DNA of 38,771 bases. Source: JAVEYA01 sp034003745. Lineage in GTDB: Bacteria; Bacillota; Peptococcia; DRI-13; PHAD01. Below, in pieces: positions 16,076 through 25,811 of this stretch. The stretch is taken from positions 1-38,771 of the forward strand of contig JAVEYA010000010.1 in NCBI GenBank assembly GCA_034003745.1. The letters run 5' to 3'. The position numbers were made by a program, and so were the translations under genes. Every line of letters starts with the position of its first letter. Position 1 is the first letter of the stretch. The notes beneath the pieces are model-generated. The model made no database searches, had not been told where the DNA came from, and was given only the letters and a program-made list of their open reading frames with translations.

Positions 16076-17290
16076 ATGAAAAAGATAGAAAAAGTTGTGT
16101 TGGCTTATTCAGGAGGGCTGGACACTTCCATCATCATCCCCTGGCTGAAAGAAAACTATGGCTGTGAAGTGATCGCCATGGCCGCCGACGTCGGGCAGGG
16201 GGAGGACCTGGAACCTTTAAAGGAAAAAGCCATTAAAACCGGGGCCAGCAAAATCTATATCGAAAACATCCAGAAAGAATTTGTCACGGACTATATTTTC
16301 CCGACGATGAAAGCAGGCGCTGTCTATGAAGGCAAATACCTCCTGGGGACTTCTTTCGCCCGGCCGCTGATTGCCCAAAGATTAGTTAAAATCGCCCGGA
16401 AGGAAGGCGCCCAGGCCGTAGCCCACGGGGCTACCGGCAAGGGCAACGACCAGGTGCGTTTTGAACTCACCGTCAAGGCGCTGGCGCCGGATTTGCAGAT
16501 TATCGCGCCCTGGCGGGAATGGGACATTAAGTCCAGAGAGCAGGCTATCGACTATGCCCAGGCCCGCGATATTCCCATTCCGGTGACCAAAGCCCGGCCT
16601 TACAGTATGGACGGAAACATCTGGCACTTAAGCCATGAGGGCGCGGATTTGGAGAATCCGGCCAATGAGCCGCCGGAAGATGTGCTGATGGTGATTACGC
16701 CGCCGGAAAAAGCCCCGGATCGGCCGGAATATGTGGAGATTGAATTTGTCCAAGGTATCCCGGTGGCTGTGAACGGAGAAAAGCCGGACCCGGTCGGCCT
16801 GCTGCAGAAATTAAATGAAATCGGGGCAAGAAACGGGGTCGGCGTCGCCGATATTCTGGAGAACCGCCTGGTGGGCATGAAATCCCGGGGCGTCTATGAG
16901 ACGCCGGGGGGAACGCTGTTATATGCGGCCCATCATGAATTGGAACTGATGACCCTGGACCGGATGACCCTGCACTATAAGCAGCTTATTGCCTTAAGAT
17001 ATGCTGAATTGGTCTATGACGGCGTTTGGTTCCATCCTTTAAGGGAAGCTTTGGACGCTTTTGTGGACGTAACCCAGGAGACCGTTACGGGTAAGGTGCG
17101 CCTGAAACTGTATAAAGGGACCTGCCAGCCGGCTGGAACAACTTCACCTTTTTCTTTATATAATGAAGGATTTGCCACTTTTGGCGAGGATAAAGTATAT
17201 AACCAAAAAGACGCCGAAGGGTTTATCAACCTGTTCGGTCTGCCGCTGAAAGCCCGGGCGCTGATGAAAAAACTGGCTGGGCTGGAGTGA
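16076..17290 (+). CDS. argG: Argininosuccinate synthase
   Basis: It condenses citrulline and aspartate with ATP. The N-terminal P-loop-like pyrophosphatase motif is AYSGGLDTS (10-18). The length of 404 residues is that of the usual family and the frame is intact. AGGAGG lies ahead of the ATG. It follows argF by 36 bases and precedes argH by 24 bases. Confidence 0.98.
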   Translation: MKKIEKVVLAYSGGLDTSIIIPWLKENYGCEVIAMAADVGQGEDLEPLKEKAIKTGASKIYIENIQKEFVTDYIFPTMKAGAVYEGKYLLGTSFARPLIAQRLVKIARKEGAQAVAHGATGKGNDQVRFELTVKALAPDLQIIAPWREWDIKSREQAIDYAQARDIPIPVTKARPYSMDGNIWHLSHEGADLENPANEPPEDVLMVITPPEKAPDRPEYVEIEFVQGIPVAVNGEKPDPVGLLQKLNEIGARNGVGVADILENRLVGMKSRGVYETPGGTLLYAAHHELELMTLDRMTLHYKQLIALRYAELVYDGVWFHPLREALDAFVDVTQETVTGKVRLKLYKGTCQPAGTTSPFSLYNEGFATFGEDKVYNQKDAEGFINLFGLPLKARALMKKLAGLE

Positions 17291-17314
17291 ATCTGAAGAG
17301 GAAGGGGCCTGTTC

Positions 17315-18739
17315 ATGAAGCTCTGGGGAGGACGTTTCCAGAAAAAAACCAATCAAATGGTCGATGATTTTCATTCATCCATCAGTTTCGACAGCCGTTT
17401 GTATCAGCATGACATTAACGGCAGTATTGCCCATGCCAGGATGCTCGGGGAGGAAGGCATTATTCCGGTGGAGGAGGCGGCCCGGATTATTGTGGGGCTG
17501 GAGTCCATCAAAAAAGACGTGGAAGAAGGAAAAGTAGAATTCTCCGTCGACGCCGAAGATATTCATATGAATATCGAAATACTCCTGATTGAGAGAATTG
17601 GCGACGCCGGCAAAAAGCTGCATACCGGCCGGAGCCGCAATGACCAGGTCGCCCTGGATACACGTCTTTTCGTCAAAGAAGAGATTCAAAGGACCCAGCT
17701 TCTGCTCTTAAACCTGATTGAAACCCTGGCTGATACCGCCGCCGAAAACGCGGAAACCATCATGCCCGGTTTCACCCACCTGCAGGTAGCCCAGCCGGTA
17801 ACGCTGGGGCATCATCTGCTGGCTTACGTCGAGATGTTCAAACGGGATTATGAAAGATTGGCCGACTGTTTTAAACGTACCGACGTCATGCCCCTGGGTT
17901 CAGGTGCTTTGGCCGGGACCACCTACCCCTTAAACCGCCGGAAGGTTGCCGCCGAGTTAGGCTTTGCCGCCGTATCCGCCAACAGCATGGACAGCGTCTC
18001 CGACCGCGACTATATCCTTGAATTGCTTTCGGCTGCTTCCATCCTGATGATGCATCTTTCCCGCTTCTGCGAGGAAATCATCCTCTGGGCCAACCAGGAA
18101 TTTGCCTTTGTGGAGCTGGACGACGGCTATTCCACCGGTTCTTCGATTATGCCGCAAAAGAAAAATCCGGATGTAGCGGAATTGATCCGGGGAAAGACGG
18201 GCCGGGTATACGGTACATTAATGGGACTGTTGACCGTGATGAAAGGGCTGCCGTTGGCCTATAACAAGGATATGCAGGAAGATAAGGAAGCTTTGTTTGA
18301 GGGCGTGGACACCATTCAAAAATGCCTGGTCGTCTTTATTCCCATGCTGGCTACTTTGACCTTTAAACGGGACAGAATGCGTCAAGCCGCACAACTTGGC
18401 TTCTCCAACGCTACCGACCTGGCTGACTATCTGGTACGGCAGGGCTTGAGTTTTCGGGACGCCCATCATGCCGCCGGCAAAATCGTCGCCTATTGTATTA
18501 CCCGGGGGAAACTCATCGAAGAGCTGACCCTGGAGGAAATGGCCCAGGCCAACACGGATGGTGGGGTAGGGCTGCAGGCTTATCTGCAACAAGACATCTA
18601 CGAGGCGCTGCGGCTGGAAACAGTGGTCGGGCGCCGCGCCACGCCGGGGGGGACCGCCCCGGAACGCGTCCGGGAGGCGATAGGGGATACCCGCAAGTGG
18701 CTGGCGGATAAGGCTGTTTCGCCGAAGCCATCCCGGTAA
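17315..18739 (+). CDS. argH: Argininosuccinate lyase
   Basis: It splits argininosuccinate into arginine and fumarate. The fumarase/aspartase superfamily signature GSSIMPQKKNPD is at 275-286 and TGRSRNDQ at 104-111. The length of 474 residues is slightly longer than most, with a short C-terminal tail after TPGGTAPERV. It is the last gene of the operon and is followed by a terminator. Confidence 0.98.
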   Translation: MKLWGGRFQKKTNQMVDDFHSSISFDSRLYQHDINGSIAHARMLGEEGIIPVEEAARIIVGLESIKKDVEEGKVEFSVDAEDIHMNIEILLIERIGDAGKKLHTGRSRNDQVALDTRLFVKEEIQRTQLLLLNLIETLADTAAENAETIMPGFTHLQVAQPVTLGHHLLAYVEMFKRDYERLADCFKRTDVMPLGSGALAGTTYPLNRRKVAAELGFAAVSANSMDSVSDRDYILELLSAASILMMHLSRFCEEIILWANQEFAFVELDDGYSTGSSIMPQKKNPDVAELIRGKTGRVYGTLMGLLTVMKGLPLAYNKDMQEDKEALFEGVDTIQKCLVVFIPMLATLTFKRDRMRQAAQLGFSNATDLADYLVRQGLSFRDAHHAAGKIVAYCITRGKLIEELTLEEMAQANTDGGVGLQAYLQQDIYEALRLETVVGRRATPGGTAPERVREAIGDTRKWLADKAVSPKPSR

Positions 18740-18778
18740 CGGCTGTCGTATATGTGATCCATTCGAATAGGGAAGAGA

Positions 18779-18813
18779 AGCTGATAGCGAAAAAAGCTAT
18801 CAGCTATTTTTTT
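18779..18813 (+). terminator. Rho-independent terminator of the arginine operon
   Basis: AGCTGATAGC (18779-18788) pairs with GCTATCAGCT (18796-18805), followed by seven T (18807-18813). Confidence 0.92.
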
Positions 18814-18832
18814 GGAATGCAACTGGAAAATA

Positions 18833-18861
18833 TATACAAATATTGCGAAAATTATTATAAT
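18833..18861 (+). promoter_or_regulatory. Putative sigma-A promoter of the surface-protein block
   Basis: TATACA (18833-18838), a 17-bp spacer and TATAAT (18856-18861) precede the S8 protease gene. A second TATAAT occurs at 18876-18881 without a good -35. Placement directly after the arginine terminator supports an independent promoter. Confidence 0.5.
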
Positions 18862-18910
18862 GGGAGGGTAAACCATATAATGTAAAAATAGGAAGAAAGA
18901 GGGCAACATA

Positions 18911-21900
18911 ATGCTGAGTAAACGATCTCGATTTTTCGTGGTTGTCTTTCTGGCGCTTTTTTTATTATTCATGATCCTGCCTGTTTATGGCGAAGAAACC
19001 GGCCAAGAGGGTCCCGGAGAGATTACCCCGGCAATCACGCAGGAAGTCTATGAAGACAATAGCGGCGACGCCCCTCTCACCCTCCTTAATCCGGGGGCCC
19101 TGGAACTCAAAGAAAAAATCAAGAGTCTGCCGGAAAATCAGAAAAAAATGGACCTCTCTTTGCTGACCGTGTGGGATGAAGCAACCGCCCAGAATATCTT
19201 TCCCCCGGGCGAAGATACCCGGATGAGAGGCTTAAAAACTTCCGGCCGGGAACAGATTTATGTCTATGTCTATCTGGATGAGAAAACAGCCCCTGCGGAA
19301 ATCGAACCCTATCTGGCTGAAATCGTCAATATTTCAAAGGAGGATCAGCTCCTGACCGGCTGGGTGGCTTTGGCCGATCTGGAGGACCTTTCGCTGGTCC
19401 GGGGCGTCCGTAAAATCAGCCAGGTGAAGGAACCCATCATTTGGGGGATAGATAAGATAACCAGCGAAGGGGACGCCATTCACAGGGCGGATCTGGCCCG
19501 CCTGGACTTTGACCAACAAGGGGCCGGCGTCAAAGTGGGCGTTATTTCCGACAGCGTCGATCATTGGCGGACGGCTTTTAATCGGGGGGAATTGCCGGAA
19601 ATTACCGTGCTGAGCAATAATTATCCCCACGCCCACAGCGACGAAGGCATTGCCCTCCTGGAAATCATCCATGATTTGGCCCCGGAGGCTGAGTTGTATT
19701 TCCATGACTGCGGAGGGGATATCATAGGTTTTAATAATGCGGTGGCCGCGTTAATAGAGGCAGGCTGTCAGGTAATCGTGGATGATGTGGCCTGGCAGTA
19801 CGAGCCTTTTTTCGAGGACGGGACCATCGCCTCCTACGTGCAGAGCGTTACGGATGACGTTATCTATGTCTCTTCTGCGGGCAATTCGGCGGACCGGCAT
19901 TATCAGGGCCAATATTTCGATTATACTGTCTCGGATGGGATGACCACTTATCATTTCCATGATTTCAGCCATGGTACGGATCCCCGGCAGAAATCCCTCC
20001 TGCTCAAGGTCCCCTGGGACGGCGGCGTGGAAATTGTTATGCAGTGGGACGAGGCTTTTGGTAAAGCCGGGGAAGATTTTGATATGTGGGTCTATGACCT
20101 GACTTATGGCAGCTATGTTCTGGCCAACCTGGGTTATACCTTTCCCGCCAACATTTCCCAAACCTATGGTCATGCCGATCAGGATGGGAATGACGATCCC
20201 CTGGAGAGCTTTGTCTGGGCTAATAATAATGAAGCGAAGAATCCGCAGAGGAAAGACATCGACCTGGCTGTCAGCGTGCTCCATCCCGACGGTGACAGCG
20301 CGTCCGAAGTGGAGTTCTATTTCTACCTCTACGACAGTCTTTACGGCGGCAGTACAGTATTACGGGAGCTGAATCTGGTAGCCGCGGATTCGGTTTACGG
20401 TCACCCGGCCGTGCCGGGAGTGCTGGCCGTGGGTGCGATTGCCGCCGACGATTCCGGACACGATGATATCCGGTATTATTCCTCCCAGGGTCCGGTCACC
20501 ATCCGGTCGGAGGCAGAAAAACGAATCAAACCCGACCTTTGCGGGATTGACGGCGTCACAGTAACCTGGGGATTACCTGAATCTGATACAAAACCCGATA
20601 CCTATCATTTCCGGGGTACCAGCGCGTCCGCGCCGCATGTGGCGGCCATCGCGGCTTTATTGCTGGCCGAATATCCCGGAAGTACGCCGGGGGCAATCCG
20701 ACAGGTGTTGAAGGATTCGGCAATTCATCTGAGTGGGGAAATCCTGCCGGACCCCTTTGAACCCAATAACGTCTTCGGCTATGGGCTGGCCGATGCTTTG
20801 GCGGCTCTGCAATCTTTTGATACAATCCCCCCTGTGCTTACGGCAGAGGAGCAGACCGTCACGGTGGCGCCCGGACAGCTTGTATCTTTCCAGGTTAACG
20901 AGGCCTGTACGGTTTATATGGTCAAAGAAGGGGTCATCCCTGCCGGAGAGGAGCCTGAAGTTGAAGTATTAAAAAGCACGCTCCCTCTATACCTGGGGGC
21001 CAAAGGAACAGTGCAAGGACCCGGAGGCGACGGCAGCATTTCCAGCACGGGTCTGGTGCCCGGGACTTATTACCTTTACGCAGTGGATCAGACCGGCAAT
21101 ATCACCGCCGGCGTCAACACTGTGCAGGTGCACGGTACAGCCGTCAATACCGCTTCAACCGTGACGGCGGATAAAAGGAGTATCCGTGCAGAGGGTTCCG
21201 ATAAAGCTACCTTTACTGTACAGCTTCTGGATGCCGCCGGACAAAGCGCAGGCTGCAACTGGGTCTATGTCGTTACCGGCAGGCCTGAAGCGGATATGAT
21301 AGCCCCGGTTCAGGACGCCCCGCCTCCGATAAGCGAGGGCGGGCATCATCGTTTTTTGGCCGGTGAGGACGGGAAAGTACAGTTTACTGTTAGCTCGGTT
21401 ACGGCGGGGACCTCTGTGATCTCAGCCGGGCTGGGCGCCGGGGCCATTCCTCCCCTCATCGACAACAATATTGAGCTGACCTTTTATGTGCCTCCGGTAG
21501 TAACAGTTCTGGATACAGCGGCTACTGACGCCGAAGGGCAGTATGTGAGATTAAGCAGCAACCGCTCCGAGGGGGAAGTATATATTATTTTAAGCAGCCG
21601 GCCGCATGCGTCTGTTGAGGAATTGGAAGCAGCGGTCTCCGGAAATAAAGGGCGAAAGGCCGCGGTGACAGCAGCGGGGATGCCGGTTCCGGTGCCAACC
21701 TCCGGCCTTCCGCCCGGCTCTTATTACGCCTTCGCCGGCTGGAACGGCTATCTTTCCAATCCTGCCGACGAGATGATCACTATCTCCGACGGCGTCAATC
21801 CGGTAGTTACTGTCATTGACGAAAAAAGAAGTTTTACCAATTCAAAAGAAAGCATAAATATACAAAGTAACGAGGATACGGGAAAAGTTTACCTGATCCG

Positions 21901-22894
21901 GGGTGAACCGGCGGTTTCTCCCGGTGTGGCTCTTTTCGACGCAGCCATCATCCGGCATGAAGGCGCCGCGGGCAATGTGACGGCGGCGGATATGCCTGTG
22001 CTTGTTTATACTCAGGGGCTGCGGCAAGGCACTTATTACGCCTATGCGGCGGACGGCGCGGGGAATATCTCGGAACCCTGGCCCGAGCCTATCCGTATTG
22101 AGGACGTTCTGCCGCCACTGATCCTATCCTTTCATCCGGCGGATAATGCCGTTAATGTAGCTGTCGATACCCCCATCGCCATTACCTTCAGCGAGCCTAT
22201 CCTGTATCCCGGGGGGTCTGAAATCACCAATGAGAACGCGGCTTCTTTGCTTGCTTTTTCGAAAAATGACATCCAGGGAGAGACCGTTGCCTGCAGCGTA
22301 AAGGTTAATGACCTGAAGACTGTGCTTACCGTTTTGCCGGCCTCAAGTTTAGAGAAGGGGCAAAAGTATTTCCTGGGAGTTGACGCCTTCATAGAAGATG
22401 AGGGGGGCAATCCTTTGTCCGGAGTAAACACAGCCTCTTTTACCATTGTCAGGAATAGCGGCGGGGGCGGGGGCAGCGGTGGAGGCAGCAGCGGCGGGAC
22501 CCCTGCGCCGCCCATGCTGGTTCAACCCATTCCGCCGGTTCAGGCCCAAATAATCCAATTGACCATCGCTCAGGCCATCGCCATGATCAATCAGCAAAGC
22601 CGGGAGCTGGACGCGGCGCCGGTAATCATCAACGGCCGGACCATGGTACCCCTGCGTTTTATTGGTGAAGCCCTGGGCGCTCAAATCAACTGGGTTGAAG
22701 TTATTCAGGCCGTCTACTTATACCTGGATGGGAAAACCCTGCGCCTGGTAATCGGGGAAATGGGGCCGGGCCTGGATAGTCCACCGGTGATTATCAATGG
22801 CCGGACGATGGTCCCGATCCGCTATATTGCCGAAACCTTCGGGGCCAAAGTGGAATGGCTGGAGGACAGCAAGACGGTATTGATCGTAAAATAG
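18911..22894 (+). CDS. Secreted S8 serine protease with Ig-like repeats and C-terminal stalk domain
   Basis: The 1327-residue product starts with a signal peptide (about 1-27, ending VYGE). The subtilisin-like domain (about 200-625) has Asp214 in GVISDS, His242 in HSDEG, Asn325 in SSAGNS and Ser571 in RGTSASAPHV, with a beta-rich insertion at about 330-490. The HSDEG His motif followed by EIIHDLAPEAEL is a divergent S8 subtype. Three related modules end in YYLYAVDQTGNI, YYAFAGWNGYLS and YYAYAADGAGNIS, with an invasin-like domain between; then comes an SbsA-type Ig domain (about 1090-1185), a Gly/Ser linker and a stalk domain (copper amine oxidase N-terminal-like) with two INGRTMVP repeats. 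It probably acts at the cell surface, perhaps on the neighbouring fibre proteins; the substrate is not known. Confidence 0.9.
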   Translation: MLSKRSRFFVVVFLALFLLFMILPVYGEETGQEGPGEITPAITQEVYEDNSGDAPLTLLNPGALELKEKIKSLPENQKKMDLSLLTVWDEATAQNIFPPGEDTRMRGLKTSGREQIYVYVYLDEKTAPAEIEPYLAEIVNISKEDQLLTGWVALADLEDLSLVRGVRKISQVKEPIIWGIDKITSEGDAIHRADLARLDFDQQGAGVKVGVISDSVDHWRTAFNRGELPEITVLSNNYPHAHSDEGIALLEIIHDLAPEAELYFHDCGGDIIGFNNAVAALIEAGCQVIVDDVAWQYEPFFEDGTIASYVQSVTDDVIYVSSAGNSADRHYQGQYFDYTVSDGMTTYHFHDFSHGTDPRQKSLLLKVPWDGGVEIVMQWDEAFGKAGEDFDMWVYDLTYGSYVLANLGYTFPANISQTYGHADQDGNDDPLESFVWANNNEAKNPQRKDIDLAVSVLHPDGDSASEVEFYFYLYDSLYGGSTVLRELNLVAADSVYGHPAVPGVLAVGAIAADDSGHDDIRYYSSQGPVTIRSEAEKRIKPDLCGIDGVTVTWGLPESDTKPDTYHFRGTSASAPHVAAIAALLLAEYPGSTPGAIRQVLKDSAIHLSGEILPDPFEPNNVFGYGLADALAALQSFDTIPPVLTAEEQTVTVAPGQLVSFQVNEACTVYMVKEGVIPAGEEPEVEVLKSTLPLYLGAKGTVQGPGGDGSISSTGLVPGTYYLYAVDQTGNITAGVNTVQVHGTAVNTASTVTADKRSIRAEGSDKATFTVQLLDAAGQSAGCNWVYVVTGRPEADMIAPVQDAPPPISEGGHHRFLAGEDGKVQFTVSSVTAGTSVISAGLGAGAIPPLIDNNIELTFYVPPVVTVLDTAATDAEGQYVRLSSNRSEGEVYIILSSRPHASVEELEAAVSGNKGRKAAVTAAGMPVPVPTSGLPPGSYYAFAGWNGYLSNPADEMITISDGVNPVVTVIDEKRSFTNSKESINIQSNEDTGKVYLIRGEPAVSPGVALFDAAIIRHEGAAGNVTAADMPVLVYTQGLRQGTYYAYAADGAGNISEPWPEPIRIEDVLPPLILSFHPADNAVNVAVDTPIAITFSEPILYPGGSEITNENAASLLAFSKNDIQGETVACSVKVNDLKTVLTVLPASSLEKGQKYFLGVDAFIEDEGGNPLSGVNTASFTIVRNSGGGGGSGGGSSGGTPAPPMLVQPIPPVQAQIIQLTIAQAIAMINQQSRELDAAPVIINGRTMVPLRFIGEALGAQINWVEVIQAVYLYLDGKTLRLVIGEMGPGLDSPPVIINGRTMVPIRYIAETFGAKVEWLEDSKTVLIVK

Positions 22895-23045
22895 AACAAC
22901 TCCCCCATCTGCATAAAGCGGCAGCAATGGGGGAAAAGTAGCGCCAAAGATTGTAAAAAATACCACAAAAGGAATTAAAAAGGTGGTGATATTCAATATC
23001 ATTGACAGTCAAGATAATAAATTAAGAATAAGGAGGTTAAAAAAA

Positions 23046-25484
23046 GTGTTAAAACACAAAAAGAGTATCAGTGTATTAACCTTGGCAGTGTTTCTGTTAA
23101 CCCTGCTCTTGGCGGGAGTATCGCCTGTTTTAGCCAAGGACGCGCCCGGCGTTCCACCGCCGGCGCAAACAACGGAGACGCCTTCCGTCGGGGATACCGG
23201 CCGCCCCAATAGTATCTCACCCGAGGGAGACGCGGTGAAGAACAGCATCGGCCAGGGACCGGTATTGAATGGTTTATTAACACCTTGGCTTGAAAGCATG
23301 ACGGTTTATTATGGTTCCGTTGAGTTACTATCCGATAATTTACCGGTAGCATTAAGTAACCAAATAGTAGTTCCAAAGGCTTATGAATCTATTACTCTGA
23401 ACACGGACCCTATAGATTTAATGATTACTGATCGAGTTGAAATTTCCACGAATGTACCCGACTCAACAATGGTTTCTTATACGAATCCCCATACATTAAA
23501 GAATTTCACAACAAGTACTCCGATTAATCTTAATCCAGCCGGAGAAAGCACCGAGATAACTATTAAGTTAATTAACAATAAAGATTTATTAGGCGGAAAG
23601 AAAACTCAGGAATACACCCTTACTGTTCACCGGGCAAAAGTTGAACTTTCCTTGGACTGTGATAATAACATTATAACGGATGATTATCTGCTGATGTCGG
23701 ACAAAAATCATCCCCTGCATGCTATGACCGGTCCCGATGGAATTGACTATGACTATAAATGGAGTGTTGAGGGCAGCACAACTTCTATCAATACTCCGCC
23801 CACCAACCCGGAAAAGGATACTTTTGTTGTTAATCCAAGACCGTATAATGAAGGAGTCGTAGTCGTTACAGTAGAGGTTAGACCGAAAGGGAGCGACCCG
23901 GAGGCAGAGGCTTTTGCTACAGATACTATCGAAATTCATGTAGGCAGAATAGATGTGTTCGTCTACGGTAAGCCTGAACTCCAAAAAAATGGCGAGTACG
24001 TGGCTACCTTCGGGTACGAAAGTACCTTTGATGTTCCGGTTACAATTCCCTTCGGAAACGGAAATAGTTTTACAAATCCGCTGGTGTATGCTCCCGGCTC
24101 TGACCCGCGTCCCACTATCTTCGCGTCCGGTACATACAATGAGGTCTTTACCGTGAGGTACCTGGATTCGAAGACCTGGTATGTAAATTTTGAGTGTTAT
24201 GATTCTTGGGCTAAGGCGGGGACTTACAAGACTGTCGAGCTGGATTGCCCAGTGTTCATGGAACTGAGCGATCCCTTTATCCTGACGGCTACTGCCGACA
24301 CTTTCACCAAGTATAAGGATTATGAAAGCCCGGTTGAACCCCAAGGCTGGCTCCGGCAGTGCGAAGTGGTCTGGGAAGTCGTTTACGGGAAGGACGTCGT
24401 CCGCATTCCCACCAATAATACGAACGAGCTAACCTGTGAAGTTACAGCCAAGAAGCCCGGCATTGCTATCGTTAAGGTTTCCGTTGATGACGGTTCCGGA
24501 CGTAAAGAGAAAGCTTATTCCTGCATCACCGTATTGGACGACAGGACCCTGGAGATTGTCGACGCCAACAGGAATCCGCTGAACACACTGTCCATCGGAA
24601 GGGGCAGCGCCGGTACGGCCTATGCTGAAATCAGCGACGCAGATTTCGATTTAATCCATGAGCCAGTTCCTATGCTGAATAAATTCGGCGTACCCGGAGA
24701 TTGGAAGCAAGTGAAATGGGGCTTTGTCGCCGAGAACTCCAGGGGCTGGGACTTTGTGACAGAAACTTCGAATATTGTAAAGCTCGATACCGCTTCTTCT
24801 TCCAGCAATCCCTTCAACCGTACCAATGATATTGCCACATTAACGGGTCTGGCCTCCGGAACAGTCACCGTAATTGCTTATCTGGACAACAATTTATTCA
24901 GCTGGCCGCATTGGCTGGAAGCCTTCAGCGAAATCGGCCTGACCGAGCAGGAGTTCAGTTCCCGTTGGCCCAGCTATAAGCAATACCTGGCCTGCATTCC
25001 TGAGGATAGATACGATCTTCTGGAAGTAAGCGTCAGGAACAAGAGAAGGACCATCACCGAAGAGGAGATTAAACCGGCTCCCAAGTCTGCTCCCCCCGCG
25101 CCCGCCGCACTGGAAACCCTGGATGTAACCCTCACTGTGGGCAGTGATTTGGCTATGGTCAATGGAGAGCAAGTAAACCTGGCGGGTCCCACCCTCCTTA
25201 TCGATAAGCTTTTCGGTGAGGACAGGGCAATGGTGGACTATGGCGATATATCCAAAATCCTGCCGGGGGTAGAGGCGGCCTGGGATTGGAGTACCCAATC
25301 CGTTACCTTCACGAAGGGTGAGCAGTCCCTGACCATGAAGCTGAATGAGATTCCGCCCGATTTTGACGTACCCTTTATGGATATGGGCGGCCGTCTGGTT
25401 GTGCCCATCCGTTATGTGGGGAACTTCTTCGGCGCAACGGTGGATTGGTTTGGCGATACGCTGGTCGTCCATATGTATAAATAA
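23046..25484 (+). CDS. Secreted adhesin-like protein with C-terminal stalk domain
   Basis: This is an 812-residue exported protein. I chose the GTG at 23046 because AGGAGG (23031-23036) is nine bases ahead; the longer frame from 22983 has no comparable site. The signal peptide ends near SPVLAKD. The N-terminal half has cadherin-like/beta-sandwich features (VYYGSVELL), the middle is Ig-like with VTAKKPGIAIVKVSV, and the C-terminal 120 residues form a stalk domain (copper amine oxidase N-terminal-like, GGRLVVPIRYVGNFFGATVDW). The N-terminal half is visibly more AT-rich than the C-terminal half. It shares the terminal domain with the S8 protease just upstream, which suggests the same surface location. 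No catalytic motif is seen. Confidence 0.85.
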   Translation: MLKHKKSISVLTLAVFLLTLLLAGVSPVLAKDAPGVPPPAQTTETPSVGDTGRPNSISPEGDAVKNSIGQGPVLNGLLTPWLESMTVYYGSVELLSDNLPVALSNQIVVPKAYESITLNTDPIDLMITDRVEISTNVPDSTMVSYTNPHTLKNFTTSTPINLNPAGESTEITIKLINNKDLLGGKKTQEYTLTVHRAKVELSLDCDNNIITDDYLLMSDKNHPLHAMTGPDGIDYDYKWSVEGSTTSINTPPTNPEKDTFVVNPRPYNEGVVVVTVEVRPKGSDPEAEAFATDTIEIHVGRIDVFVYGKPELQKNGEYVATFGYESTFDVPVTIPFGNGNSFTNPLVYAPGSDPRPTIFASGTYNEVFTVRYLDSKTWYVNFECYDSWAKAGTYKTVELDCPVFMELSDPFILTATADTFTKYKDYESPVEPQGWLRQCEVVWEVVYGKDVVRIPTNNTNELTCEVTAKKPGIAIVKVSVDDGSGRKEKAYSCITVLDDRTLEIVDANRNPLNTLSIGRGSAGTAYAEISDADFDLIHEPVPMLNKFGVPGDWKQVKWGFVAENSRGWDFVTETSNIVKLDTASSSSNPFNRTNDIATLTGLASGTVTVIAYLDNNLFSWPHWLEAFSEIGLTEQEFSSRWPSYKQYLACIPEDRYDLLEVSVRNKRRTITEEEIKPAPKSAPPAPAALETLDVTLTVGSDLAMVNGEQVNLAGPTLLIDKLFGEDRAMVDYGDISKILPGVEAAWDWSTQSVTFTKGEQSLTMKLNEIPPDFDVPFMDMGGRLVVPIRYVGNFFGATVDWFGDTLVVHMYK

Positions 25485-25496
25485 TCGTTTTTTAGC

Positions 25497-25534
25497 AAAA
25501 TAAAGCCGTCGGTTGGGTCCGACGGCTTTATTTT
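25497..25534 (+). terminator. Rho-independent terminator
   Basis: A perfect 16-bp stem (25497-25512 with 25519-25534) with a 6-nt loop follows the stalk-domain gene; the T-run is four bases. Confidence 0.88.
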
Positions 25535-25811
25535 GACAAGAAATCAGCATGATTGAAGAAAAAATTTTTTCGACAATGCGAAATTTAGCGAAAGCCGGAC
25601 AAGCTTAGAGAATACTTAAATTCTTCTTCTTCGGCCCCTAAAAATATTTTGCAGGAAACGTATTTTGATATACTAAATATGTCAATAATGGTAATAACTG
25701 TCGGAAAACAAATTGAATCAACCACATAATCTTACAAATTTTTCCAAACAAGGTTCGTATAATGGGATTATGATAAATTCGGTCTTTATAACTTAATTCG
25801 TAAAGAGGGTG
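25535..25811 (+). promoter_or_regulatory. AT-rich intergenic region ahead of the SLH/TasA-like gene
   Basis: The region holds a TATAAT at 25758-25763 and a second -10-like TATACT at 25669-25674, neither with a well-spaced -35. No riboswitch consensus, repeat array or short gene is recognisable. It is long enough for regulated transcription of the TasA-like operon. Confidence 0.4.

Noticed and set aside
23589..24344. 251-residue antisense frame inside the stalk-domain adhesin gene
   Set aside because: No family features or ribosome site; composition shadow of the real gene.
25535..25811. Possible c-di-GMP riboswitch ahead of the SLH/TasA-like gene (GCGAAAGCCGGAC)
   Set aside because: The conserved GEMM elements (GGGCAAAC-type and the paired GNRA-containing stem) are not found; the stretch is a partial match only.
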